Shown here: in pieces, positions 8,029-16,956 of the stretch
Numbering within the stretch: the stretch's first letter is position 1
Layout of the letters: each line of letters begins with the position of its first letter
NCBI RefSeq assembly: GCF_002752675.1
Contig: NZ_CP024608.1
Span: 248,001 to 312,000, forward strand
Direction: 5' to 3'
Length of the DNA: 64,000 nucleotides
Source: Massilia violaceinigra
GTDB taxonomy: Bacteria; Pseudomonadota; Gammaproteobacteria; Burkholderiales; Burkholderiaceae_D
Notes under the pieces: model-generated
The model's database searches: none
What the model saw: only the letters and a program-made list of their open reading frames with translations
Told to the model about the DNA's origin: nothing
Program-made: the position numbers and the translations under genes

Positions 8029-8639
8029 CGACGTCCTCCTTTTGCCACAGCCGTCCTGACCAGCAGGTTGAAATGCACGCGCGCTTCGACCTCGCCGGTG
8101 TCGATCTGCTCGCGCTTGAATGTCACGGAATCGAGCGTCAGGGCCGGCATGTCGCGCAGGGCGCCGACGATGAACGCCTGCACCCTTGCGTAGTCGGCCT
8201 TGATCGGCAAGGTGATCTGGTAGCGCATGAACGCGGCGCCATCTTCGGCCTGCGCCTTGTAGTCGGCCTTGGCCAGCACCACGCCGTTCTTGGCGGCGAC
8301 ATCGACCAGCTGCTTGAGCAGGTCGGGAATCGTGTCGTGTGCCGGCAGGTAGGCGTAGAAGGCCGCCACGCGGCGCGCGCCGTCCGGCAGCGCCACCCGC
8401 TGCTGCGCCGGTTTGGCCGTGCGCGCGGCGCTGATTTGCTGCGCCAGGTCGTGCTGGCGCGCCTCCAGCCGGTGCGACTGCCATGCGCACAGGGCGGCCA
8501 GCGCCAGTGCGCAGGCGCCGGCGGCGGCGCCCCAGCCCACGCGCGCGCCAATGCGGCGCGCTTCCCAGCCCATGCGCGCGGCCAGCATCGACGGCGCCCG
8601 CGCCTGCTGTCCGCTGCTGGCGATTTTCAATCCTGCCAT
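8025..8639 (-). CDS. PilO/GspM-like inner-membrane assembly protein
   Basis: The product has 204 residues with one membrane helix near residues 36-53 (GWGAAAGACALALAALCAW). A short coiled-coil follows (RLEARQHDLAQQISAARTA), then a periplasmic ferredoxin-like domain (AAFYAYLPAHDTIPDLLKQLVDVAAKNGVVLAKADYKA...ITLPIKADYARVQAFIVGALRDMPALTLDSVTFKREQ). This is the standard layout of PilO and GspM, which dimerise with PilN/GspL. It overlaps the gene before it by 13 bases and the one after by 4, so the set is likely made in fixed ratios. Confidence 0.8.
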   Translation of the reverse strand: MAGLKIASSGQQARAPSMLAARMGWEARRIGARVGWGAAAGACALALAALCAWQSHRLEARQHDLAQQISAARTAKPAQQRVALPDGARRVAAFYAYLPAHDTIPDLLKQLVDVAAKNGVVLAKADYKAQAEDGAAFMRYQITLPIKADYARVQAFIVGALRDMPALTLDSVTFKREQIDTGEVEARVHFNLLVRTAVAKGGRR

Positions 8640-9187
8640 TGCGCCTCCAGTTGAAAACGGTACGGCCGGTTCGGCGCCGCACCATTCAATTCATGCTTGA
8701 CCAGGTACACGGAGGTGAACAGGGCCTGCTCGTTGAGGTAGGCGACGTAGTTCATCATGTCGCCCGCGGTTTCGGCTTCGGCCGCGATTTTCAGGCCGCC
8801 GGCGGCGCTGCTGCCGCCACCCTGCTGCGCGCCGGCCTCCGGCTTGCTGTTAAGGTCCATGCCGAGCAGCGCCACGTGAATGTCGGCCGGGGCCTGCACG
8901 GTCTTGACCAGGCGCGTGACCGGCAGGTTAAGCTGGCGCACAGCGTCGCCGATGATGGCCAGCTGGCGGTCCTGGACGCGCTGGTCGGCTTCCGACAGGC
9001 GCGCGCGCGGCGCTTCGCGCGGCTGCACCAGCGCCAGTTGCGCTTCGAGCGCGCCAGCCTGGCGCACCTGCACTACCCAGTCGATGCCGGCCACGCCCAG
9101 CGCCAGCAGGCCGCCCGCCAGCAGTGCCAGGCGCCAGCCCTTGGGCGTTTGCGGGCCCTGCACGAAATTGAGTTGGGTCAGCGCCAT
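8627..9187 (-). CDS. PilN-like inner-membrane assembly protein
   Basis: The product has 186 residues. A short cytoplasmic N-terminus (MALTQLNFVQGPQTPKGW) resembles the PilN peptide that binds PilM. It is followed by a membrane helix (LALLAGGLLALGVAGIDWVV, about 19-39), a coiled-coil and a small periplasmic domain ending RPYRFQLEAQWQD. In the type IV pilus and MSHA systems PilM/PilN form two proteins that correspond to a single GspL, and this operon shows the split form. The stop overlaps the PilO-like start by 13 bases. One base separates it from the PilM-like gene. Confidence 0.75.
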   Translation of the reverse strand: MALTQLNFVQGPQTPKGWRLALLAGGLLALGVAGIDWVVQVRQAGALEAQLALVQPREAPRARLSEADQRVQDRQLAIIGDAVRQLNLPVTRLVKTVQAPADIHVALLGMDLNSKPEAGAQQGGGSSAAGGLKIAAEAETAGDMMNYVAYLNEQALFTSVYLVKHELNGAAPNRPYRFQLEAQWQD

Positions 9188-9188
9188 C

Positions 9189-9995
9189 TCAGCACCTCAT
9201 CATCGCCACGGCGGCATAGCCGGGCGCCGGTGCCGGCGGCAGCTTCACCGTCTCGAAATAGTCGGGCAAGGCGTGGAGCGCCGGGCGTTCGTCGAGGCTG
9301 ACCAGCGCCACCTGCGCGATTTCGCCCAGCTCGGGCGCGCGCAGGGTCCAGCGCTGCCAGGCTTGCGGCAGTTCGCTCTCCCACGGGCCGCGCAGGGCTT
9401 GCGCCTGCACCGCGTGAATGCGGCCGTTGGCGGCGGCGGCCAGCACCAGGCGGCCCGGCTCGACCAGCGCGAACGCCTGCGGGTGGCTCGATGCGATGGC
9501 GCGCCAGGTGATCGACAGCACCGATTCGATCGCCACGCACGGATGGCCGCACTCGCGCGCCACGTCCTGCAATCCTTGCAGGAAGTCGCGCTCGATGGCG
9601 CAGGCCAGGCGCGGCTGGCCGTACGGCGCGTCGTCGCACACGATGGACCAGGCACGCGCTGCGTCGCCGTAGATGCCGACGAACTGCGCCTGCTGGAAGC
9701 GCTGCGCCGAATCCTGGTGCAGCAGCGCGTCGCTCCACGGGATCATGGCCAGCTGGCACCAGCGCGTGGTCAGCGCCACCGAGACCGGCACGCCCTTGAG
9801 GGTCACGCCGGCGGTGCGCAGGTAAGCGCCGAAGGCGGCCAGGGCGCCATCCCATTTGCCCTCGGCCTGGTCGAGGGGAATTCGTACTTCGCTGTGGGCG
9901 ACGATGCGTTTGCCGCTGCGGACGACGGCGGTGAGCAGGTCGGGTGCGAGGGACACGCACACGGTGCGGCTGGAGAAGATTTCAGTAAGTGACAC
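9189..9995 (-). CDS. PilM/GspL cytoplasmic-domain-like protein
   Basis: The product has 268 residues with no membrane segment. The first strand region (SLTEIFSSRTVCVSLAPDLLTAVVRSGKRIV) and the later ALVEPGRLVLAAAANGRIHAV region suggest an actin-like (ASKHA) fold as in PilM or the cytoplasmic half of GspL, which docks the ATPase. Sequence similarity by eye is weak, so the call relies on gene order: ATPase, this gene, PilN-like, PilO-like, PilP-like, secretin. It overlaps the ATPase gene end by 14 bases. Alternative: an unrelated accessory protein of MSHA-type operons (MshI-like). Confidence 0.65.
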   Translation of the reverse strand: MSLTEIFSSRTVCVSLAPDLLTAVVRSGKRIVAHSEVRIPLDQAEGKWDGALAAFGAYLRTAGVTLKGVPVSVALTTRWCQLAMIPWSDALLHQDSAQRFQQAQFVGIYGDAARAWSIVCDDAPYGQPRLACAIERDFLQGLQDVARECGHPCVAIESVLSITWRAIASSHPQAFALVEPGRLVLAAAANGRIHAVQAQALRGPWESELPQAWQRWTLRAPELGEIAQVALVSLDERPALHALPDYFETVKLPPAPAPGYAAVAMMRC

Positions 9996-11679
9996 GGTTA
10001 AGCTCCATCAATGTGGTTTCTCCCTGGCGCACCAGGTCCAGCGCGGCTTCGCGCACCAGGCGCAAGCCGGCGCGCGACGCTTCTTCCTTCATGCGGCTGA
10101 CCGGGGCGCGCGTGGTGATCATTTCGCGCATGGCGTCGTTGAGCATCAATACTTCGGCCACCGCCTTGCGGCCCTTGTAGCCGGTGCCGCGGCAGTGGCC
10201 GCAGCCGGCGCCGGCCTTGAAGCGCCAGCCGGCTACCAGTGCGGCCGTCAAGCCGCTGTCGCGCAGTTCGTCGGCATCGGGCGGCACTTCCACCGCGCAG
10301 TGTTCGCAATTGAGGCGCAGCAGGCGCTGCGCCACGATGCCGTTCAGGGCCGCGGCAAAGCTGTAGGCATCCACGCCCATGTGCAGGAAGCGCCCGACCA
10401 CGTCGAACACGTTATTCGCGTGCAGGGTGGTAAACACCAGGTGGCCGGTGAGCGCGGCCTGCACCGCGATCTGCGCGGTTTCGTCGTCGCGGATTTCGCC
10501 GATCATGATCTTGTCCGGGTCGTGCCGCAAAATCGAGCGCAGGCCGCGCGCGAACGTCAATCCCTTCTTTTCGTTGACGGGAATTTGCAGCACGCGTGGC
10601 AGCCGGTATTCGACCGGGTCTTCGATGGTGACGATCTTGTCGCGCCCCGTGTTGATCTCGGTGATGGCCGCGTACAGGGTGGTGGTCTTGCCCGAGCCGG
10701 TCGGCCCGGTCACCAGCAGCATGCCGTGCGGCTTGGCAGCCAGGCGCCGGATCAGCACAATGGCGTCGGCGTTCAGGCCCAGGCTTTCCAGGCGCAGCGA
10801 CTGGGCCGCTTCGGTCAGTGCGCGCCGGTCCAGCAGGCGCAGCACCGCATCTTCGCCAAAAATATTCGGCATGATCGAGACGCGGAAATCGATCTCGGCG
10901 CCCTTCACGCGCACCTTGAAGCGGCCATCCTGCGGAATGCGGCGCTCGGCGATGTCCAGGTCCGCCATGACCTTGATGCGCGAAATGATCTGTTCGGCCA
11001 TCTGCAAGCCCTGCACCTGGCCGGCCTGCACCAGCACCCCGTCGACCCGGTATTTGATGATCAGCTTGTCGCCGTCGCATTCGAGGTGGATGTCGCTGGC
11101 CTGGAACTTGAGCGCGTCGTAGATGGTGGAGTTGACCAGCTTGACCACCGGGCTGCTGTCTTCGCTGATGCGCACCAGCGAGATGTCTTCGATGCTCTGG
11201 TCCAGGCTCTCGACCTGGTCGGCGTCGCCGGCCATGCCGGCCATGGCTTGCTGCACGTTTTCCTGCTGCGCCAGGTAGGCGGTCAGTTCGTCCGGGTGCG
11301 TCAGCGCCACGGAAAAGCCGCCGTGCAGGGCGGCGTCGGCCCACTGCAGGGTGTCGTCGGCGAACGGGTCGCCCAGCACCAGCACGGGAACGCCGGCGGG
11401 ACCATCCATCAGCACGCACTCGCGCTGGGCGCAGTCGGTGTAGGGCATCAGGCCGAAGGCGGGCGTGCCGGCCTGCAGCGCGACGATGGTCCACAGCGGA
11501 TAGGAAAACAGCGCGGCCAGCTGGGCGATGAACACCTCCGGCTCGGCGCCGGTCATCTCTTCGAGCACGGCCAGCATCGGCCGGCCCTGGGCCAGCGCGG
11601 CCAGGCGCGCCTGCCGCACCAGCGCGGCCGTGAGCGGCGCGCCCAGCACCGGCTTGTGGGGAAAATCAGGGGCGTTCAT
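9982..11679 (-). CDS. gspE: Secretion/pilus assembly ATPase (GspE/PilB family)
   Basis: The product is a 565-residue hexameric traffic ATPase that powers pseudopilus extension on the cytoplasmic face. It has an N-terminal GspE_N-type region (1-150) and a central N2 domain with SASDIHLE-like KFQASDIHLEC (191-201). The Walker A is GPTGSGKT (325-332). The Asp box and Walker B region lie around DKIMIGEIRDDETAQ (389-403), and the His box is TGHLVFTTLHANN (411-423). A tetracysteine zinc site is formed by CEHC (458-461) and CGHC (493-496). The retained tetracysteine motif is typical of GspE/PilB (extension) rather than PilT (retraction). The start overlaps the gspF stop by four bases in ATGA form. 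Confidence 0.93.
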   Translation of the reverse strand: MNAPDFPHKPVLGAPLTAALVRQARLAALAQGRPMLAVLEEMTGAEPEVFIAQLAALFSYPLWTIVALQAGTPAFGLMPYTDCAQRECVLMDGPAGVPVLVLGDPFADDTLQWADAALHGGFSVALTHPDELTAYLAQQENVQQAMAGMAGDADQVESLDQSIEDISLVRISEDSSPVVKLVNSTIYDALKFQASDIHLECDGDKLIIKYRVDGVLVQAGQVQGLQMAEQIISRIKVMADLDIAERRIPQDGRFKVRVKGAEIDFRVSIMPNIFGEDAVLRLLDRRALTEAAQSLRLESLGLNADAIVLIRRLAAKPHGMLLVTGPTGSGKTTTLYAAITEINTGRDKIVTIEDPVEYRLPRVLQIPVNEKKGLTFARGLRSILRHDPDKIMIGEIRDDETAQIAVQAALTGHLVFTTLHANNVFDVVGRFLHMGVDAYSFAAALNGIVAQRLLRLNCEHCAVEVPPDADELRDSGLTAALVAGWRFKAGAGCGHCRGTGYKGRKAVAEVLMLNDAMREMITTRAPVSRMKEEASRAGLRLVREAALDLVRQGETTLMELNRVTY

Positions 11680-12866
11680 GACAGGCTCCCGGCAAGTTCA
11701 AAGATGGGCATGTACATCAGCACCACCACGCCGCCGATGACCACGCCGATGAAGGTCATCAGCAGCGGTTCGAGCAGGCGCGAGGCCCAGTCGACCCAGC
11801 GCGCGAACTCTTCATCGTGAAAACGGGCCGAGCGCTCCAGCATGTCGCCCAGGCGGCCGGTGTTTTCGCCCACTTTCAGCAGCGACTGCGCCACCGGCGT
11901 GGCCAGCTGGTTCTGTTCCAGCGCGCTGGAGAACGGCAAGCCTTCCTGCACCGCGCGGCGCGCCGCGTCGAGCTGTTGCTGCTGGCCAGGGAGCAGCATG
12001 GCCGAGACCATCGCCAGCCCTTTCGACAAGGGAATGCCCGCATGCAGCAGCAGGCTAAGCGCGCGGTAAAACCGCGCCAGCCGGAATTCGGCCGCGCGCG
12101 AGGACAGCACCGGCAGGCGCAGCAGCGCGAGGATCAGGCGCTGGCGGATGGCAGGGTGGCTCAGGGCAAACACCAGTCCGCCCACCAGCGCGGCCAGCGC
12201 CCCGAGAAACAGGAAGGGATGGGCCGCCATGACCTGGCCGAAGCCGAGCATCATCTTCGAGGCCCAGGGAATGTCGCGCCCCGAGGTTTCGTACACCACG
12301 CTGAACTTGGGCACCACGTAGCCGAGCAGGAACAGGGTGACCAGGCTGCCGACCACCAGCAGCATGACCGGGTAGATGGCGGCCGACACCAGCTTCTTGC
12401 GGATCGCCTCGAATTGCAGCTGGTAGGCGACAAAACGGCCGAGGGCTTCGGGCAAATTGCCGGAGCGCTCGGCCGCGTGGACGGTGGCGACGTAAATTTC
12501 GGGGAAGATGGCGGGAAAGTCGCCCAGGGTATCCGACAGGCTCTTGCCCTGTTGTAGGGTTTGCAAGATGGCGCCGATGGTGGCGCGCGTGCCGGGCTGG
12601 GTTTCCTTGTTGTGCAAGGTGGCGATGGCTTCGGTGAGGTTGAGCCCCGCTTCGAGCAGTGCCAAGAGTTCCTGGCTGAACTGCATCAGGGGAAAAGCGT
12701 GCTTGCGGCGCGGCTCGGCCGGCGCCTGCGGGCGCTCGATCGCGAGGACGCGCCAGCCCTTGCGCGCGGCGATGCGGATGGCATCGGCTTCGCTGGGGGC
12801 ATCGATGGCGATGTGCTGGCGGCTGCCTGCGGCGGCAGCGGCCTGGACCTGGAGTTGAAACTGCAT
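11676..12866 (-). CDS. gspF: Type II secretion/pilus inner-membrane platform protein (GspF/PilC)
   Basis: The product has 396 residues with two tandem T2SSF domains. The first (about 60-185) includes FSQELLALLEAGLNLTEAIATL and VHAAERSGNLPEALGRFVAY. The second (about 265-390) includes FYRALSLLLHAGIPLSKGLAMV and LLKVGENTGRLGDMLERSARFHDEE. Hydrophobic helices lie near 165-187, 215-237 and 362-388. The duplicated GEX(S/T)GXL signature is diagnostic of GspF/PilC. This is the first gene of the ten-gene minus-strand operon; AAAGGG sits 6 bases upstream of its ATG. No obvious sigma-70 promoter could be picked in the 80 bases upstream. Confidence 0.92.
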   Translation of the reverse strand: MQFQLQVQAAAAAGSRQHIAIDAPSEADAIRIAARKGWRVLAIERPQAPAEPRRKHAFPLMQFSQELLALLEAGLNLTEAIATLHNKETQPGTRATIGAILQTLQQGKSLSDTLGDFPAIFPEIYVATVHAAERSGNLPEALGRFVAYQLQFEAIRKKLVSAAIYPVMLLVVGSLVTLFLLGYVVPKFSVVYETSGRDIPWASKMMLGFGQVMAAHPFLFLGALAALVGGLVFALSHPAIRQRLILALLRLPVLSSRAAEFRLARFYRALSLLLHAGIPLSKGLAMVSAMLLPGQQQQLDAARRAVQEGLPFSSALEQNQLATPVAQSLLKVGENTGRLGDMLERSARFHDEEFARWVDWASRLLEPLLMTFIGVVIGGVVVLMYMPIFELAGSLS

Positions 12867-12941
12867 GGTTGACCCTTTGTACTGATTGACTCCTTGCTTC
12901 GCATTCGGCCTGGCTATCCAGGTGACATCAGGGCTCCTTAA

Positions 12942-12972
12942 AAGAAAAATAGCCCCGGCCGAAGCCGGAGCT
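12942..12972 (-). terminator. Rho-independent terminator of the M4 protease gene
   Basis: On the minus strand the stem-loop at 12951-12972 (AGCTCCGGC, loop TTCG, GCCGGGGCT, with one C-A mispair) is followed by ATTTTTCTTT at 12942-12950. It lies 48 bases past the M4 protease stop and just upstream of gspF, so it should insulate the secretion operon. The extra-stable C(UUCG)G-type loop supports a real terminator. Confidence 0.8.
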
Positions 12973-13020
12973 GAAAAAAGAGGACGGACAGCCAGCCATC
13001 CTCTTGTGGGGTCACCCGGT

Positions 13021-15549
13021 TTATTGGGTAAGCAGGCTTACCTTGTCGACCACGAACGAGGTTTGCAGCGACGAGTCTTCACGCGCCGAGAACGACAGGG
13101 TCACGGTCTGGCCCTTGTACGGCAGCAGGTTGAAGGTACGGACCTGGTAACCGGCAGCCTTGTTCAGGTTGGTGTAGGTTGCCAGGGTGCCCAGGGTGGT
13201 GCCGGCCGCATTCTTGACCGTGACAGTCATCCTGTCGTAGACCACGTTTTCGTTTTCCGCCGTATCGATGTGCAGCGCGAAGCTCAGCGAAGCCGAGGTG
13301 GCCGCGGCCGGAATCGCGACCGACTGGGTGATGGTTTCGGTGCGGGTCACGCCATTACCGCCCAGCCATGCGTAGCGTGCGCCTTCGTAGGCGGACTGGC
13401 CGCTGAAGGTACCGATGGCGCCGGTGGTGCCGGCCCAGCCGTTGGTGCCCGACTCGAAGCCGCCGTTGACGATGCGCTCGGTGGTGCCGCCGCCGCCGCC
13501 CACCGTCAGCGTCGCATTCGAGCTGGTGGCGGTGGTCGGGCTGGTGGCCGAATCGGTCACGCGCACGCTGAACACGGCGCCGCTGTCGGCGGTTTGCGCG
13601 GTCAGGCTGTAGGTGGCCGAGGTGGCGCCGGCAATGGCCGTGCCGTTACGCAGCCACTGGTACTTGTACGGCGCGGTGCCGCCGGTGGCGGTGACCGAGA
13701 ACGTCGCGGTCGCGCCGGCGGTCACGGTGACGCTCGATGGTTGCGAGCTGATCGTGACGCCGCCGCCCGGGGTGGTGGTTTCATCGATGTCGGCGCCGAC
13801 GTTGATGGCCGCGTATGCGCGGGTGACGGCAATGGCTTCCTTGCTGCCCACGCCATACAGTTCCTGGGCCGCGGCAAGCACCTTGTTACGCGCGTCGGCG
13901 TAGTTGGTCGAGGCGGTGAACTTGGTGGTGGCGGCCTTGAACCAGATGCGGAAAGCCTTGTCGGTGCCGATACCGGTCATCGCGGCCGGGCTCTTGACCA
14001 GGTACTGGCTGTAGTAGTCGGACGACGAGGTGGCGTTCGAACCTTGCGACAGGAAGTAGAACATGCGGTTGTTCGGGCCGCTGTTGTAGTGGACGTCGAG
14101 GTTCTTGATCGTGCTGCTCCAGGCGTTCGGGCTCTTGCCGTCCAGGCTAGGCTTGTACATCCAGCGCAGCGGCTGGCCCGATTTGCTGATTTCCTTGCCC
14201 ATCATCCAGTCGTTGCCGGTATTCGGAATGACCGAGCCGGTGCCGCCCGCACGCGCATAGGCTTCCACCACTTCGCCGGTGATATCCGAGCTCGACTCGT
14301 TCAAGCCGCCCGATTCGCCGGAGTAGGTCAGGTCGGAGGTGGCGTTGGTCACGCCGTGGCCCATTTCGTGGCCGATCACGTCGATCGAACCGAGGCTGGT
14401 GAACATGCTGCCGCCGTCGCCGATGAACATGCACTTGCAGGCATCGCTGTAGTAGGCGTTGTCATAGTTGCTGTTGACGTGGGCGGCGATGTAGGTCGAG
14501 GTGTTGTTGCCGTCCAGCGATTGCCAGCCGAGCACGTTTTTCAGCGTGTCGTAGGTGTTCATCAAGCCCCACATGGCGTTCACGGCCGCGGTCTGGCCGT
14601 TGGCGTTGGTGGTGCTGCCGCCGTTGTACTGCAAGCCGTCGCCCCAGTCGTTGGTGGAGTTGGTGTAGACCGCGCCGGCGCTGGTACCCTTGTTGGCGTT
14701 GGTGATCGCCATCATGCCGTGGGTGCCGCCGGTGCCGCGCGACGGATCTTTCATCGAGTAGGTGCTGCCCGACAGGCTGGTGTTGAGCGGCACGGTGCCG
14801 TTGTACTGGCTTTTGCCGGTGCCGGCCACGGTTTGCAGCGCTTTCCATTGCTTGATCACGCGGCCGTCGGCGGCGCTGACAATGGTGTCGTAGTAGACCG
14901 GATGGATTCCTTCCATCATGCGCGTCTTGACCAGGTAGGCCAGCTCGTAGCCGCTCACTTCCTCGACCAGGTCGAGGGCGTTGAGCTGGGCTTCGGACTT
15001 GTTCAGGGCGCCGGGAGCACGCTTGGTCACGACGGTCGGATAGATGATCAGTTCGGCGCTTGGCGGCGCATGGTGCACACCGTTCGGCGACACTTTTTTG
15101 ACCACCGTGTCGATCGCGGCGGCGCTCTGGATTTGCGGCACCACATTCAAGCCGGCGCTGCGCGCGCGCAGGGCGGCATTGCCGCCGCTGCCCTGGCCCA
15201 GGCCCGAACGGCGGTCGGAAATCGACTCGCTGACGATCTCGCCCGCATCGTTGGTCACCACCACCGACTCGGACTGGAATACACGCACGCCTTTGTAGGT
15301 GTGGGCGGCGCGGCTGATGCGCGTGCCGATCACGCCAGGGTGCTGCACGGTAATGGAGAAACCGTGGTCGGCATCGAGGCCGTGGGTGGAGCGGGTGGCG
15401 GCCAGCTTGGCGACCAGCGCCTGGCCCTGTTGCGGCGAATGCAGGGCGCTCGGCCCGGCCATGATCGGTGCGCTGGCGAGCGCCTGACCAACCATCATCA
15501 AGGGTAAAGCAGCAATCGACGCAGCGAGCAATGTTTTGCGGAAGTTCAT
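13021..15549 (-). CDS. Secreted M4 (thermolysin-like) metalloprotease with Ig-like and jelly-roll C-terminal domains
   Basis: The product is an 842-residue secreted zinc protease. It has a signal peptide (1-26), an FTP/PepSY propeptide (about 30-235, including HTYKGVRVFQSESVVV), and a catalytic domain from about 245. The zinc site HEMGH is at 394-398, with the third ligand in GGLNESSSDI (E418). A later catalytic-domain segment contains HYNSGPNNRMFYFLS, where the transition-state His of M4 enzymes lies. After about residue 610 there is an Ig-like domain (ISSQPSSVTVTAGATATFSV). A C-terminal domain opening ERIVNGGFESGTNGW resembles carbohydrate-binding jelly-roll modules and may target the protease. 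The operon next door is a secretion machine, and secretin-dependent export of this enzyme is plausible but not shown. Confidence 0.93.
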   Translation of the reverse strand: MNFRKTLLAASIAALPLMMVGQALASAPIMAGPSALHSPQQGQALVAKLAATRSTHGLDADHGFSITVQHPGVIGTRISRAAHTYKGVRVFQSESVVVTNDAGEIVSESISDRRSGLGQGSGGNAALRARSAGLNVVPQIQSAAAIDTVVKKVSPNGVHHAPPSAELIIYPTVVTKRAPGALNKSEAQLNALDLVEEVSGYELAYLVKTRMMEGIHPVYYDTIVSAADGRVIKQWKALQTVAGTGKSQYNGTVPLNTSLSGSTYSMKDPSRGTGGTHGMMAITNANKGTSAGAVYTNSTNDWGDGLQYNGGSTTNANGQTAAVNAMWGLMNTYDTLKNVLGWQSLDGNNTSTYIAAHVNSNYDNAYYSDACKCMFIGDGGSMFTSLGSIDVIGHEMGHGVTNATSDLTYSGESGGLNESSSDITGEVVEAYARAGGTGSVIPNTGNDWMMGKEISKSGQPLRWMYKPSLDGKSPNAWSSTIKNLDVHYNSGPNNRMFYFLSQGSNATSSSDYYSQYLVKSPAAMTGIGTDKAFRIWFKAATTKFTASTNYADARNKVLAAAQELYGVGSKEAIAVTRAYAAINVGADIDETTTPGGGVTISSQPSSVTVTAGATATFSVTATGGTAPYKYQWLRNGTAIAGATSATYSLTAQTADSGAVFSVRVTDSATSPTTATSSNATLTVGGGGGTTERIVNGGFESGTNGWAGTTGAIGTFSGQSAYEGARYAWLGGNGVTRTETITQSVAIPAAATSASLSFALHIDTAENENVVYDRMTVTVKNAAGTTLGTLATYTNLNKAAGYQVRTFNLLPYKGQTVTLSFSAREDSSLQTSFVVDKVSLLTQ

Positions 15550-16296
15550 TATTTCTCCATTGATAGTTCAGTGATTGAATGAGATAACTGCTGGCCACGT
15601 ATGCTGTGGCGGCCACCCGAGCGCGCCGATGAGTTGGTCCGGTGAACGCGAGAGAATGCACACTATTCCTGTTTCTTAAGCCAAGTCAAAAAAATGGGTG
15701 ATTTGGTCGTATGCACACCAAATGTTCAGTTTTAGACATTCTTTTCCAGAAACGTGACGGTCCTTAATGCAATTGCCTGAAGAATGTATTGTTGACCTAG
15801 ATCAATGTGACGCATTTTTCCTACATCCGCGAGAATTAGACGGCGTACTCTAAGACGTGCGGAAATGTAACAATTCGCACTGTCAACAGCTTCAATTCGA
15901 TTGCGTTTTAACGGGGATGCGGTCTACACTCGTTCTCAGTTGCCGGGAAAAACTCTCAGGGGACATGGATTAAAGCGCACGGGGCACACTCCGGATAAAG
16001 CGCAATCAGTTAACGGGAAAATCATGACGTCACACTTCACCTTCGCATGGGCATGTTTGTCTCCTCCCCCGGTGCTGTTGCCCAAGCCCGATCCCCAGGG
16101 ACCTCAGTCGACCTGACGATTCACCGACAGCGCACCCGCAGCAGGAACTGGCAACAGGCTTAGTGCCCAGTAGGAAAGTCCAAGAGAACCCATTCACGGT
16201 AACAAAGCGACAAACATGCACCGCAGACAGGGCTTTCTCCCGAGTACGTCGCGCGGCTGGATGGGCGGCGGCTACCCAAGTGAGGACCGGAGAGAG
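15550..16296. other. Long intergenic region (747 bases) between protease and ACT-domain gene
   Basis: This stretch is visibly AT-richer than its flanks. It holds the leader and promoter of the protease (left part) and of the rightward ACT-domain gene (right part). An FNR/Anr-like box lies at 15792-15805. A 30-codon ATG frame at 16024-16116 with upstream GGGAAAA could encode a small peptide (starts MTSHFTFAWACL), but codon use gives no support. I looked for conserved riboswitch cores (c-di-GMP-I, fluoride, cobalamin) and saw none I could defend. Confidence 0.5.
15792..15805. promoter_or_regulatory. FNR/Anr-like binding site
   Basis: TTGAC-CTAG-ATCAA matches the FNR/Anr consensus TTGAT-N4-ATCAA at nine of ten fixed positions. 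It lies about 240 bases upstream of the protease start and about 490 upstream of the ACT-domain gene. It could therefore serve either gene or an unannotated transcript in between. Such a 10-position match can occur by chance. Confidence 0.4.
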
Positions 16297-16956
16297 ATGC
16301 TTTCGATCGCGACCAAAGTAGAGCAAATAGTGTCGGAATCGGCGTTCCTGACGGAAGGGATATCGCTCGGGCTGATCAATCTGTCGGAGCTGGCGCGCCA
16401 GCTGCGGCCCCAGCTCGAATCGGATTTGTGGAAACCGGTGGGGCAGGCGGCGGTGGTGATGGCGCTGCGCCGGCTGTCGGAGCGGCTGCCGCAGGCGACG
16501 GCTTCGCCGCCGATCGTGCTCTCGCCGCGCACCAGCGAGCTGACCACGCGCACCGATCTGACCCTGGTGACCTACCGGCTGTCGGACAACAGCAACGAAT
16601 GCCAGCGCGAACTGCTGGCCCTGGCCGAGCGCCATCCGGGCAGTTTCGTCTCGGTCACGCGCGGGGTGCATGAAATGCTGGTGGTGTGCAGCCGGCCGCT
16701 GATCCACATGGTGGAATCAGCCTTCGCCAGCGAGCGCCATATTGCCCGGGTGGAAAACCTGACCGCGCTGACCCTGCGCCTCAATCCCGACGCCCTGAAA
16801 ACGCCTGGCATCTATCACGGCGTGCTGAAAAAATTGGCCTGGAACAAGATCAACGTCGTCACCATGATGTGCACCTTTTCGGAGCTGACCGTGTTGCTGG
16901 AGCAGCCGCAGACCGGGCCGGCGTTTTCGGTGCTGTCGCAGATCGTGTCGCACTGA
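16297..16956 (+). CDS. ACT-domain protein (aspartate-kinase regulatory-like)
   Basis: The product has 219 residues with no kinase domain. The N-terminal half (MLSIATKVEQIVSESAFLTEGISLGLINLSELARQLRP) is helical. The C-terminal half contains ACT-like strands (TDLTLVTYRLSDNS and HGVLKKLAWNKINVVTMMCTFSELTVLLEQ), similar to the stand-alone ACT/aspartokinase-like proteins of many beta- and gammaproteobacteria. A ligand is not known. The ATG at 16297 is preceded by GGAGAGAG and is preferred to an upstream in-frame ATG at 16216, whose extra 27 residues look non-coding. The stop overlaps a hairpin shared with the convergent LD-carboxypeptidase gene. Confidence 0.72.
   Translation: MLSIATKVEQIVSESAFLTEGISLGLINLSELARQLRPQLESDLWKPVGQAAVVMALRRLSERLPQATASPPIVLSPRTSELTTRTDLTLVTYRLSDNSNECQRELLALAERHPGSFVSVTRGVHEMLVVCSRPLIHMVESAFASERHIARVENLTALTLRLNPDALKTPGIYHGVLKKLAWNKINVVTMMCTFSELTVLLEQPQTGPAFSVLSQIVSH

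Noticed and set aside
12886..15507. An open frame of more than 850 codons on the plus strand opposite the M4 protease gene
   Set aside because: It is the antisense shadow of a GC-rich gene. The translation is Val/Gly/Arg/His-rich with no domain, while the minus strand carries a complete M4 protease.
15836..16024. Riboswitch (c-di-GMP-I or fluoride type) upstream of the ACT-domain gene
   Set aside because: The GC-rich runs with GGGGACATGG looked suggestive, but none of the conserved core sequences or pairings could be placed.
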